64,000 nt of DNA from Parabacteroides goldsteinii (GCF_015550595.1 NZ_JADNBB010000028.1:1-64000); one strand, 5' to 3'. Numbered from the stretch's first letter, positions 1 to 9,162 are shown. Translations and numbers: made by a program. The notes: generated from the sequence alone by a model not told the origin.

Positions 1-112
1 ATTAACTGGTACTCTTGACTGTTTCTATCCATAATGCAAAGTAAATTGTTTTTGGACAGAGTTCAAATTACGGTCTCGGTGTCGCTTTTGAATCGGATTT
101 AGCACTATTTTT

Positions 113-2326
113 TTAAATACCCTTTCGCTTTCGTTGAACATCTGCTATCATGTCTTTGACCTCTTGTCCTACGGTTAAGAAGTTCTTGTAAAGTATACGT
201 TCTTTCTCTTCCTTGGACTTGAAAACATAGAATTTAGGGAGTGGATAATTAGCGTAATCCTGTTCCTCTTTCTTGATTTCATCCATGTCAAAGTCTGTTT
301 TGCAGAAAAACTTGCTTGTCTTGAATTCCTCTGCCTCCTGAATGTTCATGTTGTCTCTCATACCAGTCTTGGTCTTCACAAAGTCACGAGCTGTTTGGCC
401 ACAGACCCATCCGGTAGCCATATCACTGATTTTTGAAGCTGGCACAAGATTATCCATGTTTTCATTAAGGTTTATGCTTGTCTTGTCTCTATCGATGGTT
501 ACACCTTTCTTGAGTTGAACAACTTTCCCAAATATGTCATTTGAAAGCCATTCAAGAGTTTCTTTACTTCGAGCAGAGCCTGATACAACATTACCTACGG
601 TTGTGATAATCTTCTGCATACCTACTTTGCCATAATCGGCTTCCAACTGAGGGAGTTCCTGAAAGCCCAATGCTACAGATACTTTGTTGCTTCGGGCAGT
701 ACCAATCAATCGGTCTATCTTATGGAAATAGAGGGTTGGCAACTCATCCACAATGATACTAACAGGGATATTCTTGCCTTGGCCAGTATTTACACGAGTT
801 ACAAGACGATTCAAAATCAAAGCATTCAAAGCTCCGATTATGCTTTCCATCTCTGGATCATTAGCAATCAGCAGATAACTTGGGCTCTTTGGATCACTCA
901 CTTTCAAGTCGAAATCATCACCGTCTTTGTGGAACACCCAATATGATTCTTTTGTTGCTAATCGACTGGTATATACACGCAATGTACCAATCATTCCCTC
1001 CAACTGTTCCATCGCTTTGTTCTTCAAGGCAGTCTGAAATGGACCAAGTAATGGAGCGACTTCATTATCGGTCTCAAGTACCTCAAAGATTGTTTGATAA
1101 CTCTCGTTCAAGAAGGAAAGAATGTGTGGCATATCGGAATATTTGCCCAACCAATAGGCCGGCTCAACAATTTCACCACCTTCTGTGTCTCGCACAACAC
1201 CTGTAGGTCGCCAGAATTTGGTATCTCTGTCTTGTACTTTTTCAGCATAGAGTTTGTTGCCATCCTTATCGTAAGGCTCACGCTCATAGTTCACGAAATA
1301 GTAGATGCAGGCTGCCAAGAAGTTGACCGCTGATGTCTGGAAGAACTGGTCGCTACCGCCACCACCTTCCTTCTTACCCTTTTGTAGAGATTCGAGCAAA
1401 GTTTCAGCAGTTTCACTAGCTGCTGCCAAGTTCTGAATATACTTCTTCTGAATAGGGTTTACTCGTCGGCTGTATTCTACATCTACGAAGTTTATGATGT
1501 TAAACTTACAACCTTCCGGTGTCTTTCCTTGCTTTTGATTTGTCTTGTAGTGATAGTACAGTTTATTAGCTAAGGTAGGGAATTTATAATCATAGACAAC
1601 CATTGCAAAACCTTTCGCTGAATGCTGACGGATGTAGGGTTCAATGATAGAGAATGTCTTACCAGAACCTGGAGTTCCAACAACCCAACAACCACGAAAC
1701 GGATTGGTAATGTTTGCCCATCCCTTACGAAACTTACCCTTGTAGTAGTAACGCATAGGAATATTTACCGAGTATTCATTCTCAACTAGCTTGTCACACT
1801 GCTCAAAGCTTTCATTCTCCAAGTTGAATCGGTCTTTCAACAAGCCTTCTTTCAAGAACTTGCTGATATTGTCCAAAGCGACATGAATGAGGATTGTACC
1901 GATGATGGTGAATAGCATATAGAAGATGATATTCAGATGTATTGTGTAGATTCTTGTTGATAAGAATTCCTCGTTACCGGTATGATTAAAGTTGAAGAAT
2001 ACAACAGCCAAGATAAGTAAACCCACACCGAAAACAAAAGGATAAAGAACCTGTCGTCTGGCATCAAACTCCAACTGCTTTTTGTTTCTAGTGCCAATAC
2101 AAGTAATGCATACTAGCAGGAATGTGGCTATCTTACAATAAACCAAGTGTCCATCGTTATAGATAAACCATTGTTTCATTCTTCCGTGTATGTCACCAAC
2201 TATACCATTCCAAAAGTCTAATATCTGGGGTTCGAGAGCAAACATAAAGAATTCCAGAACCACTGATACATAAATCAGTGATCTGAAAATCTTATAAGCT
2301 GTCTGTAATTCTTTACTTTCTTCCAT
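113..2326 (-). CDS. VirD4/TraG-type conjugative coupling ATPase
   Basis: This 737-residue protein is the type IV coupling protein that should bring the relaxase-DNA complex to the secretion channel at the inner membrane. About four hydrophobic segments lie near residues 13-31, 62-79, 94-112 and 128-148. A Walker A motif GTPGSGKT follows at 217-224 and a Walker B motif (IIVDELP) at 524-530. It is the most distal gene of the tra cluster seen here, separated from the upstream lipoprotein gene by about 310 bp that hold a dyad, so it may have its own promoter. Bacteroides homologues are often called MobC. Family assignment is firm; the exact name is not. Confidence 0.92.
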   Translation of the reverse strand: MEESKELQTAYKIFRSLIYVSVVLEFFMFALEPQILDFWNGIVGDIHGRMKQWFIYNDGHLVYCKIATFLLVCITCIGTRNKKQLEFDARRQVLYPFVFGVGLLILAVVFFNFNHTGNEEFLSTRIYTIHLNIIFYMLFTIIGTILIHVALDNISKFLKEGLLKDRFNLENESFEQCDKLVENEYSVNIPMRYYYKGKFRKGWANITNPFRGCWVVGTPGSGKTFSIIEPYIRQHSAKGFAMVVYDYKFPTLANKLYYHYKTNQKQGKTPEGCKFNIINFVDVEYSRRVNPIQKKYIQNLAAASETAETLLESLQKGKKEGGGGSDQFFQTSAVNFLAACIYYFVNYEREPYDKDGNKLYAEKVQDRDTKFWRPTGVVRDTEGGEIVEPAYWLGKYSDMPHILSFLNESYQTIFEVLETDNEVAPLLGPFQTALKNKAMEQLEGMIGTLRVYTSRLATKESYWVFHKDGDDFDLKVSDPKSPSYLLIANDPEMESIIGALNALILNRLVTRVNTGQGKNIPVSIIVDELPTLYFHKIDRLIGTARSNKVSVALGFQELPQLEADYGKVGMQKIITTVGNVVSGSARSKETLEWLSNDIFGKVVQLKKGVTIDRDKTSINLNENMDNLVPASKISDMATGWVCGQTARDFVKTKTGMRDNMNIQEAEEFKTSKFFCKTDFDMDEIKKEEQDYANYPLPKFYVFKSKEEKERILYKNFLTVGQEVKDMIADVQRKRKGI

Positions 2327-2420
2327 TCTTCTTTATTTATAATTTTTTCTATTCTAGTTTTGCGAGTTTCTTTCCATTTTGCTGTTCCAAATTTAAAATT
2401 TTGCCTTAATTTGGGAAGAT

Positions 2421-2448
2421 GTCATGTTTTCTACGTAATAAACATGAC
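2421..2448. promoter_or_regulatory. 28-bp dyad, candidate operator
   Basis: Arms GTCATGTTT (2421-2429) and AAACATGAC (2440-2448) are exact reverse complements, and TACGTA (2432-2437) is centred on the same axis. This leaves only two mismatched pairs in the 14-bp half site. It sits just upstream of a plus-strand TAACTTTG box, so it looks like an operator for a divergent promoter region. The regulator is unknown. Confidence 0.5.
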
Positions 2449-2455
2449 TTCTTGG

Positions 2456-2463
2456 TAACTTTG
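2456..2463 (+). promoter_or_regulatory. Bacteroidetes -7 box TAACTTTG
   Basis: It matches the Bacteroides -7 consensus TAnnTTTG exactly and faces away from the tra genes. No clear -33 TTTG is visible. It lies 8 bp after the dyad and 25 bp before a small ATG reading frame. Confidence 0.4.
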
Positions 2464-2488
2464 TACTGTGTAATTAATATACAAGAAT

Positions 2489-2599
2489 ATGATTATCGCA
2501 ACAGACAATCTCAGGCAAACATTAAATGGTGTTACCTCATACGAACTGCCTATATCCGAAACGACTTTACCAACAAAGATAAACTGGAATGTCAGATGA
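2489..2599 (+). CDS. Possible 36-residue peptide, opposite strand to the tra operon
   Basis: This reading frame starts at ATG 2489 and stops at TGA 2597-2599, with residues beginning MIIATDNLRQTLNGVTSYEL. It has a plausible -7 box and dyad upstream but only a weak ribosome site. It could be a real small protein, the truncated start of a lost gene, or part of a noncoding transcript. I do not recognise it. Confidence 0.3.
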   Translation: MIIATDNLRQTLNGVTSYELPISETTLPTKINWNVR

Positions 2600-2636
2600 A
2601 ATTACACGAAAACAAACAGCTCTTTCTTTTTACTTC

Positions 2637-3314
2637 TTACTGATTGAGGGTGATGATGGGTCTTGCTCTGTGAGCTTGTAGCTTTGATGTTTCCAGCATG
2701 GCACCACTCTCAAGTGAGTAGAGCCAAGCTTTTGAACTCTGCATTTCTTCTACTTCTGTACTGGTCCAATACCAGCAATCATCAGGAGAACTAGGTATCG
2801 GCGTACCACCACATTCACTGATTACTGAATTAATAGCAACTTTCATAGCGTTCAGTAAACGCATCTGTGCCACTGATGGAACGTAGGCACTCTGATGGTC
2901 ATGCCATAAATCAAAGACACTCATTGCTAGTGGCGAATGAACGTCTTTTGCATCATAGAGCGCAAAGGTGTTTTTGTTGCCATCGTAAGCTGTAAGGCTT
3001 GCTGATGTACCTTGTGATATTCCCAAACTGTCGGCAAACTCTACCGGTGATAACTCATGAAGGTAAACGGCATAACCTTGTCCCTGAATATTTTCATCTT
3101 GATTGACATGGAACACTACGGCAATTGGTTCTTTCTTATTTGATTTGGCATCGGATAGAGTACGTATACTTCCATCGGTACATACTACATGACCAACTTT
3201 CATGGCTGTATCTGGAAATTCTTTATGCTCATCACAACTGGAGAATACAAGAGATACAGTAGTCATTGTCATCAATAACATCTTCTTTGGAATCATTTTT
3301 ATCTTGCTTATCAT
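2637..3314 (-). CDS. Element lipoprotein with a C-terminal DUF1566/Lcl-like domain
   Basis: The 225-residue protein has a signal sequence ending in a lipobox (VFSSC), so it should be exported and lipidated. The C-terminal third carries YVPSVAQM, YWTSTE and a terminal HRARPIITL, the pattern of the DUF1566/Lcl fold found in Bacteroidetes surface proteins. A related C-terminus occurs in the element's larger lipoprotein at 16,955-18,499. It lies 13 bp downstream of traO and is probably cotranscribed. A role at the mating surface or in exclusion is a guess. Confidence 0.7.
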   Translation of the reverse strand: MISKIKMIPKKMLLMTMTTVSLVFSSCDEHKEFPDTAMKVGHVVCTDGSIRTLSDAKSNKKEPIAVVFHVNQDENIQGQGYAVYLHELSPVEFADSLGISQGTSASLTAYDGNKNTFALYDAKDVHSPLAMSVFDLWHDHQSAYVPSVAQMRLLNAMKVAINSVISECGGTPIPSSPDDCWYWTSTEVEEMQSSKAWLYSLESGAMLETSKLQAHRARPIITLNQ

Positions 3315-3327
3315 TGTCTATTCTGTT

Positions 3328-3834
3328 TTAGTTTCCTGTCGGGAGTTTAACACCAATAACCACACCTGTTCGGAATAGGTCTTGGCCTTTGATTAGGCAA
3401 TCACTTTTCACTTGCCAGTAGAGTTTCCATCCGCCTTTCAGTGAATAGTTTTGTTCATAGCCCAAATGGATACCCCCTAAGAAGCTTTCCGTATCAGATC
3501 CTAATGAAGCTCCAATACGCAGGTTGCCATGACTGTTTCTTGTACGGCTTACACAGGGCTTGTAGGCTGCACCCAATCCCCATGTGCGGTAGTTTTTCCA
3601 GAATGAATCTGGACATATATGACCACAGGATTCGCATTCTTTCCACTTGATACAACCATTGGCAAAGTATTCCCAGGCATTATGATACTTGGTTTCATTC
3701 TCGTAACTCAACGTCAAGTCGGCACTGTTCTGATAGAGCAAGCCAATACCTACAGATACATGATTGTTGTTTTGAGCAAAAGTGTTCGTTGTCACAGTGA
3801 TGACAACAATTAAAGCTAACAGATATTTTCTCAT
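3328..3834 (-). CDS. traO: Conjugative transposon TraO family protein
   Basis: This 168-residue secreted protein has an N-terminal signal peptide ending near TFAQ. It has the family pattern of beta-strand segments: RTWGLGAAYKPCVSR, LRIGASLGSD, GGIHLGYEQNY and FRTGVVIGVKLP. TraO is a conserved envelope component of Bacteroidetes conjugation systems, probably outer-membrane associated. Its start codon overlaps the stop of traN (TAATG at 3832-3836), indicating translational coupling. Confidence 0.85.
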   Translation of the reverse strand: MRKYLLALIVVITVTTNTFAQNNNHVSVGIGLLYQNSADLTLSYENETKYHNAWEYFANGCIKWKECESCGHICPDSFWKNYRTWGLGAAYKPCVSRTRNSHGNLRIGASLGSDTESFLGGIHLGYEQNYSLKGGWKLYWQVKSDCLIKGQDLFRTGVVIGVKLPTGN

Positions 3835-4679
3835 TATTCTTCCTCCAGTAATACTCGGTTAAAACTATCTGCACTCAACACGTCTTCATAATCGATATTC
3901 AGACTGATTGTGCGACCTGATATTTGTTTTTCACTCATCTCAATTGTCAGAATCTTATCGTTAGGGAAGGTCATCTTCTTCACAACAATTATGTTGCGAT
4001 AACCATACTTGAACGATTTACTTTCTTCCAACTGCATTTCAGGAGTCAACTCAATGACTTGATTATTGGTGGCTTTCGATATTTTTTTATCGGCAAGCTT
4101 TAATCTGATTTCATCTATATCAAATCGGATATTGGTCTTGTTATCCACGCTATAGTCAATGAAGAAATAATCTCCAACGGCATAAATGTTATTCAGACGC
4201 ATTTCCATTCGATTCTTCTTTGATTTCACATCATGCCATTTGGCAGGAGAAGACCAAATATTTCTGGCAATACGATACATGTCTTCGGTTGAAAGGCTGA
4301 CGGCAGGGTTATGATATGCCGTCATTTCCATTCGCTGAACGACTTTGTCGGTTACGGCTTCCTGTATTCTTGTTGTGTAGAGCAAGGCATACTGAGTGCG
4401 ATATCGTTCGGTGACGATGGTTACAATTGCCAGAATTTTACCATCTTCATGGGCTCCTTCCTTAGGTTTCAATCGAATGGTATTATTGATGGGTTGGTCT
4501 CCTGCGACCTTGTCCGTTGAAATATCCACAAAACGGATAGGCTCTGTAGCGGTGATAACTGTGGTTACTTGTTCGTTGACCGTGAGACGTTCCATCTCTT
4601 CGTAGGTCTGCTGAGCAAACGCTCCGTTGATGGAGCCTGCAAATACCGCAATAGCGGCAAACACCTTTCGTATGTTCAT
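3834..4679 (-). CDS. traN: Conjugative transposon TraN (DUF4138)
   Basis: This 281-residue protein has a signal peptide (cleavage near GAFAQ), so it acts in the periplasm or at the outer membrane. The sequence matches the Bacteroidetes TraN family, including an early region rich in beta strands (TTVITATEPIRFVDIS), an ILAIVTIVTERYRTQYALLY segment, and a C-terminal YGYRNIIVV block. TraN is proposed to be the VirB9-like part of the core channel. It follows traM by about 30 bp and couples to traO by overlap. Confidence 0.9.
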   Translation of the reverse strand: MNIRKVFAAIAVFAGSINGAFAQQTYEEMERLTVNEQVTTVITATEPIRFVDISTDKVAGDQPINNTIRLKPKEGAHEDGKILAIVTIVTERYRTQYALLYTTRIQEAVTDKVVQRMEMTAYHNPAVSLSTEDMYRIARNIWSSPAKWHDVKSKKNRMEMRLNNIYAVGDYFFIDYSVDNKTNIRFDIDEIRLKLADKKISKATNNQVIELTPEMQLEESKSFKYGYRNIIVVKKMTFPNDKILTIEMSEKQISGRTISLNIDYEDVLSADSFNRVLLEEE

Positions 4680-4710
4680 TTTTTGTTGGTTTTGCTATGT
4701 TACTTGCTTT

Positions 4711-5943
4711 TTACTTATCTTTTTTCTCACGACCGTTCACGAGATACACAAACGAACCGTATTTGAGTTTTACACTGTTCTTCTTGATTGCTTTACTGAT
4801 GGCGTTGCTTGTTCGGGTATAGGCATTTTGAACGGCTTGCATTCCCCATTGGGCGAAATTATTGCTTTCATTACCGTTATTCATAGACATGGTTCCGTTC
4901 ATAGCACTGGAAGCCACATCTTTGGAAGTCTCACGGAAAGAACTGCTAGGGACATAAAGTCCTTCCAACCCATCCGTATCATAGAGTGATAGGCTGACCT
5001 TTACCAATTCATCACCGACCATCAGACTATTGACGTTGCCTTTTACTCGCTGACTGCCAAAGCCACTCATGATGGCATATATATAGGAACCCTTCTTAAC
5101 TATGGTTTCATTTATTTCTACATCGTCCAAAAGTCGGAGACGAACACGTGATCCATCCACGGCTTTGATGTTTTCATCGATGATTGCTTTAATCAAATGA
5201 GGTTCTTTCTCATTTTCCGTTAAGGTGTTGAAGTAGTCTGAGGTCGTTTTGACTTTTTTTACCACCGCCTGGGACTTGGTATCATCTTGTAAGGCTGACA
5301 CAGCTTTATCATTGATTTCAATCTTACCTGTTAGGCTTGTCGGTGGAGTTGTCGGTGGAGTTGTCGCATCATTTACGGTGTCTAAACCTTTCTGACCTTT
5401 CAGCCTTGCTTCGGCTAATGCCTTGTTCAACTCATTCATAGCTTCTTGTTCACGTTGTTTGTTTCGTGCCAAGCGGTCTGTTTCACTGAGGTTGACACCG
5501 ATGCTGTCAATCATCATTTCTTTGCCTTTTTCCGCACTTTTCCGCAATCTTTCTTGCATCCCGCTGGCGTTTTCCATTTCGGCTGTCCTTTGGGCTGCGT
5601 CTGCATCCAAAAGGGCAATGTCTTCTTGAGTGTATTTAGAATCATAATCTTCTGTCTGACCTTGGTCGGCATCTCTATCAATGTTTTCTACAGCAGAGAA
5701 ATCTTGTATGCGGCCAAAGGATTTCTGCATATTGTCATACTTACCTCCGATACCATCATTATTAATCTGTGCTTGTGGAAGATTAGGGTTAAGATATTCT
5801 GTGGTTTGCATATTGGTAGGTGTCTCGGCCAAATCAGTATCAAAGATGTCTATGATAAAGTAGCCACAGCCCAACAATAGTGGATAGAGGATGGCAGGAA
5901 GCACATACTTGGGTTGTTTCCAATTAATGTTCTTGATGTTCAT
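4711..5943 (-). CDS. traM: Conjugative transposon TraM, VirB10-like
   Basis: This 410-residue protein has one membrane helix near residues 15-32, then a long charged and coiled region (about 100-190), a TTPPTTPPT linker near 200, and a C-terminal domain from about residue 245 to 400. That domain contains VRLRLLDDVEINE and GSYIYAIMSGFGSQRVKG, typical of the TraM family. This layout fits a VirB10-type protein spanning from the inner membrane toward the outer membrane complex. It overlaps the end of the upstream gene by 20 bp. Confidence 0.9.
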   Translation of the reverse strand: MNIKNINWKQPKYVLPAILYPLLLGCGYFIIDIFDTDLAETPTNMQTTEYLNPNLPQAQINNDGIGGKYDNMQKSFGRIQDFSAVENIDRDADQGQTEDYDSKYTQEDIALLDADAAQRTAEMENASGMQERLRKSAEKGKEMMIDSIGVNLSETDRLARNKQREQEAMNELNKALAEARLKGQKGLDTVNDATTPPTTPPTSLTGKIEINDKAVSALQDDTKSQAVVKKVKTTSDYFNTLTENEKEPHLIKAIIDENIKAVDGSRVRLRLLDDVEINETIVKKGSYIYAIMSGFGSQRVKGNVNSLMVGDELVKVSLSLYDTDGLEGLYVPSSSFRETSKDVASSAMNGTMSMNNGNESNNFAQWGMQAVQNAYTRTSNAISKAIKKNSVKLKYGSFVYLVNGREKKDK

Positions 5944-6364
5944 TTTTGCCTATGTTTGGTTTATTGTTAGTATTCATTTGATTTTCTCTATCTGCCTTTT
6001 CTTTCAGCAGTTTCTCATACTTGATTTCAAGTTGCTTGATTTTTCTATCCTTGCCATGGAGTCTGTCCAATGTGGTTTGTTGCTTTTGGGTAGCTGTAGT
6101 CTGGTTTTGATGACTGGCATTCCACACGACAGCAATTCGATAGATATTGAATGTAAAACAGCAGATGACTGTTCCGAACACGATGGCAAGAAACAGATTC
6201 CTGTGCTCGTTGGCAAAGTGTTGCACTACTGCAGCCGCTTTGTCTATTCGGGTTACACGTGCAAACTTTCTGCCAGCTTCCACTTCCTTTTCATATCTTT
6301 CCTTATACTTGGGAGCATCCTTATCAGGAATCTTTTCCCCGAAAATCAGTTTCTTCCAGCTCAT
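5924..6364 (-). CDS. Single-pass membrane protein in traL position
   Basis: This 146-residue protein has a charged N-terminus of about 55 residues, one membrane helix near 57-78, and a long basic coiled coil to the end (DRLHGKDRKIKQLEIKYEKL). It lies between traK and traM, where other Bacteroidetes elements encode TraL, but the sequence does not closely resemble the TraL proteins I know. A structural role in the transfer channel is likely from its position. Confidence 0.7.
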   Translation of the reverse strand: MSWKKLIFGEKIPDKDAPKYKERYEKEVEAGRKFARVTRIDKAAAVVQHFANEHRNLFLAIVFGTVICCFTFNIYRIAVVWNASHQNQTTATQKQQTTLDRLHGKDRKIKQLEIKYEKLLKEKADRENQMNTNNKPNIGKNEHQEH

Positions 6365-6367
6365 AGT

Positions 6368-6982
6368 TTAATAGTTTGCCTTAGTTTTCTGTTCAATATC
6401 CTTGTTTAACAGTGTCCTCCAGTTCACGATTAATAGTCCATGAGGGTTATTGTCCGTTCTTGGCACTCGTTTTAGTTTACCGGCTGTTACCAACTCACGA
6501 GTTAGAATATTGGTTCTACGTTCTATTCTCTGACGACCATAATATGTAAATTCCATCTTTTCTTCATTGAACTTAATACTGTCACAAAAGATGCTGAATA
6601 CAGCACTTGTACCCATGATATTATTGTAGAAGCCTTTTTCTTTCAATGTATTGTACTGCGCCAAACCTGTTTCATCTACTAGATACATGGCTTTGTTCAT
6701 GGTATACTTGATATATTTGTCATCAGGAGCCAGTGTAAAGAAGAAATGATGGAACATTTCAATATGGCTCTTTGCTTCTACATCGAGGGTTTCCTCCATC
6801 GTGGTACGCTGTACAAGGATTGGAACATTGCTGTCTAAAACATAAATCTTTTGCTGCGCATCTTCTACCATGGTCTTGGCTGTCCAAATGGACGAGACAC
6901 TGATAACAATGCATCCGAGCAGGAAAAAGCCACAAATTATTGTGACCAGTTTAATCTTATTTTCGAGGTTTTTGATTACCAT
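6368..6982 (-). CDS. traK: Conjugative transposon TraK, VirB8-like
   Basis: This 204-residue protein has one N-terminal membrane helix (residues 12-34) followed by a periplasmic domain. Family features are visible: KIYVLDSNVP after the helix, the block HIEMFHHFFFTLAPDD near 93-108, EKGFYNNIMG, and a C-terminal NNPHGLLIVNW. TraK is regarded as the VirB8/TrbF-type scaffold of the inner membrane complex. It lies 26 bp after traJ. Confidence 0.9.
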   Translation of the reverse strand: MVIKNLENKIKLVTIICGFFLLGCIVISVSSIWTAKTMVEDAQQKIYVLDSNVPILVQRTTMEETLDVEAKSHIEMFHHFFFTLAPDDKYIKYTMNKAMYLVDETGLAQYNTLKEKGFYNNIMGTSAVFSIFCDSIKFNEEKMEFTYYGRQRIERRTNILTRELVTAGKLKRVPRTDNNPHGLLIVNWRTLLNKDIEQKTKANY

Positions 6983-7008
6983 TGCTTTTGTATTCGTTAA
7001 AAAATTAT

Positions 7009-8139
7009 TTATCTCATCATTGTGCCTATAGCACCAGTTGCTGTTGCCTTTGCTTGCTGTGCAACTCCTTCGCCGAAGTTTCGAGTTGAAAATGCGGTAT
7101 CTCCTTCAGGAATCATCCAAGATGCCAAATCTGGAACGAGGTTAAGACATTTCAACGCTACGATACTTGCAGCCATTAGATATCCCGCAGAGAAAAAAGA
7201 GTTTTGCAGATAGGCTGCCATTGTACTTTCCGAAGCTGTAATAGCTGTAAGATTCTCAACTTGAATGCTTAATACAATATCAAAGAGTAATAACACATAG
7301 AATCCAACGAAGTAGAGCATAGCTCCATAGAAGTGTACTGTTAGATAACGTGTTAACCATTTTGCCCATGCACCTTCCCATTTCGGTAATAGACTAAATG
7401 CCCATTGAATTGGACCGAATATCGTAAGCATTCCAAGTAAGATTTGCTGACAATATATCGTCGCCCACCAACCGATACGATATACAATCAAGGCCAAAAC
7501 CATCACGATTTTATCTATGCCTATAATTGCTCCAGCTGTTAAGGACGTGAACCATAACTTGCTTGATTGAGTTTCCATTTCAGTTACTTCTTCAACTCCA
7601 GATTGTTCCATTGTAGCTTCAACCAAATTAGTGTCAGTAGAACCTTTATGGGCTACATCTGCCTTAGCTTGCAAGTCGTTATATAATGTGTCACGAGTAT
7701 AGATTAACTCTTGGACTTCTTCAAATTTATCACTAATCTGAGTGGCTTCCGCTTCGTACAAATCATGGGTATAACTACCTATACAGTTTGGTATATAAGA
7801 AAGAAAGTCTAGAAAACACCAACTACTGTTACTGTTAGTCATACCTGTATCCGCAGGAGGATACCACCAGCACATGATGATAGCCACCATTAGTGGCTTG
7901 AGCATCTTCATGACATCAAGCGGTTCGTGCTTGACCATCATTTTATAGGTCAGTTGCCCTGCTACTATCAATGAAAAAAGTGCAGCCAAAGCCATGCACA
8001 TTTGAATCAGCCACCAGAAGGGCCCCTGTTGGCCTGTGAATGTAGCATCACAGAGAAACTCGTTCGTCTGAAAAATGACATCATCTATCTCTTCTTCAAG
8101 GATATTGATACCAAAGTCGCTTAGGATATTATCAGCCAT
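7009..8139 (-). CDS. traJ: Conjugative transposon TraJ, polytopic VirB6-like
   Basis: This 376-residue protein has several hydrophobic stretches (residues about 43-66, 84-95, 195-225, 230-250, 275-300 and 325-345) and the family signature PDLASWMIPEGD near the C-terminus. The N-terminal FTGQQGPFWWLIQMCMALAALF region is typical of TraJ. It should form part of the inner membrane channel. It is separated from the upstream Bro/KilAC gene by 145 bp, the second largest gap in the operon. Confidence 0.88.
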   Translation of the reverse strand: MADNILSDFGINILEEEIDDVIFQTNEFLCDATFTGQQGPFWWLIQMCMALAALFSLIVAGQLTYKMMVKHEPLDVMKMLKPLMVAIIMCWWYPPADTGMTNSNSSWCFLDFLSYIPNCIGSYTHDLYEAEATQISDKFEEVQELIYTRDTLYNDLQAKADVAHKGSTDTNLVEATMEQSGVEEVTEMETQSSKLWFTSLTAGAIIGIDKIVMVLALIVYRIGWWATIYCQQILLGMLTIFGPIQWAFSLLPKWEGAWAKWLTRYLTVHFYGAMLYFVGFYVLLLFDIVLSIQVENLTAITASESTMAAYLQNSFFSAGYLMAASIVALKCLNLVPDLASWMIPEGDTAFSTRNFGEGVAQQAKATATGAIGTMMR

Positions 8140-8284
8140 ACATTGTATTTGTTTTTATAATGTTGTTAATCGCTCATTTTATATTTTCACTGAGTTATAC
8201 AACTCTTGTTTACTATGAATCAGAAGAAATTTTCTAACCATATCTTCATCTATAGATTTAATTGACATTTTGGTTGACTACCGT

Positions 8285-9121
8285 TTAATAGTTAAAGCCT
8301 AACATGCTGGCATCATTTCGTTCCATCAGAGGATAAATACCGTACTGTTTTAAGAGTTCATAGAGGAATAGTCTACCTTTCTGAGTCCATTGGGAATGTT
8401 CACGTGACATATTATTCTCCAGAATGACATGAACACTCTTCATAAGACCTTCCGTCTGATAGTCTGCATAAGGAATCCACTGACCATTGACACTGTATTG
8501 GATCTTCTTTTCGTGAAGGAACTGGTTGAGCTTTTTTGCAGACAATCCATACTCCTTTGCAATCTGAGTAGTGCAAACACATGAAGGTGTGGACATGATA
8601 TAATCAACAAATGACTGACGTACTTTCATCTGCTTAATAGCTTGTTGCTGTTCCTGTATGATACCGTCCTTTGCCACATTCTTTGCTTCGGCTAATTCAC
8701 GAGCTTGTTGTTCTTTTTTCAGATTTGTTGCCAACTCAATCAAAAAGTCAGGTTCCTTTAAGGCACGCTCAATCGTTGCTTCGGTCATGTATGCACCATG
8801 TTTACGAATTGAAGGAAGTACCTCTGATGTTACCCACTTACGAAACTTCTTAGCTTCAGGTTTGCGACTGTCTAAGATTACATCATACAATCCATCTTCA
8901 TCTATAAATGATACAACATGCTGCCTTCCAATAGAATCCGAGACAGCATACTTTGAAAGTATGTTATCGTTTAAACGCTGATTGACTTTAAAAGACTTCA
9001 AATCAAGTACTCTGCAAATATCCAATAAGCAGAATCTTGGTTCACCATCTTCACCCTGAATGATTCTCACATCTCCAAACTCAGGGTTATTGAAAATCTG
9101 AATTTGTTTTCTTTCTTCCAT
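8285..9121 (-). CDS. Phage-type antirepressor, Bro-N plus KilAC domains
   Basis: This 278-residue protein has an N-terminal Bro domain (residues about 5-112, with FCLLDICRVLDLK, DEDGLYDVILDSRKPEAKKFRKWVTSEVLPSIRKHG in overlapping blocks) and a C-terminal KilAC domain (about 165-270, with TTQIAKEYGLSAKKLN and WTQKGRLFLYELL). These proteins bind DNA and counter repressors in phages. Here it sits inside the tra operon in the same orientation, between a secreted transfer protein and traJ. It could be cargo or a regulator of the element. Domain identity is firm; function here is unknown. Confidence 0.88.
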   Translation of the reverse strand: MEERKQIQIFNNPEFGDVRIIQGEDGEPRFCLLDICRVLDLKSFKVNQRLNDNILSKYAVSDSIGRQHVVSFIDEDGLYDVILDSRKPEAKKFRKWVTSEVLPSIRKHGAYMTEATIERALKEPDFLIELATNLKKEQQARELAEAKNVAKDGIIQEQQQAIKQMKVRQSFVDYIMSTPSCVCTTQIAKEYGLSAKKLNQFLHEKKIQYSVNGQWIPYADYQTEGLMKSVHVILENNMSREHSQWTQKGRLFLYELLKQYGIYPLMERNDASMLGFNY

Positions 9122-9162
9122 GTTTTTGTATATTGTTTTAATTATTTCCCTATCATTGATTA

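Larger units (their letters stand above)
2327..2636. other. 310-bp gap between coupling protein and lipoprotein genes
   Basis: This gap contains a near-perfect dyad (2421-2448), a plus-strand TAACTTTG box (2456-2463) and a 36-codon plus-strand reading frame (2489-2599), listed separately. A minus-strand TAAATTTG box (complement of 2388-2395) could serve the coupling-protein gene. No larger gene is convincing. Confidence 0.5.

Noticed and set aside
2419-2643. 74-residue plus-strand frame in the gap before the coupling-protein gene
   Set aside because: It starts inside the dyad and upstream of the -7 box, and its residues do not look like a folded protein. The other frame at 2,489 fits the promoter better.
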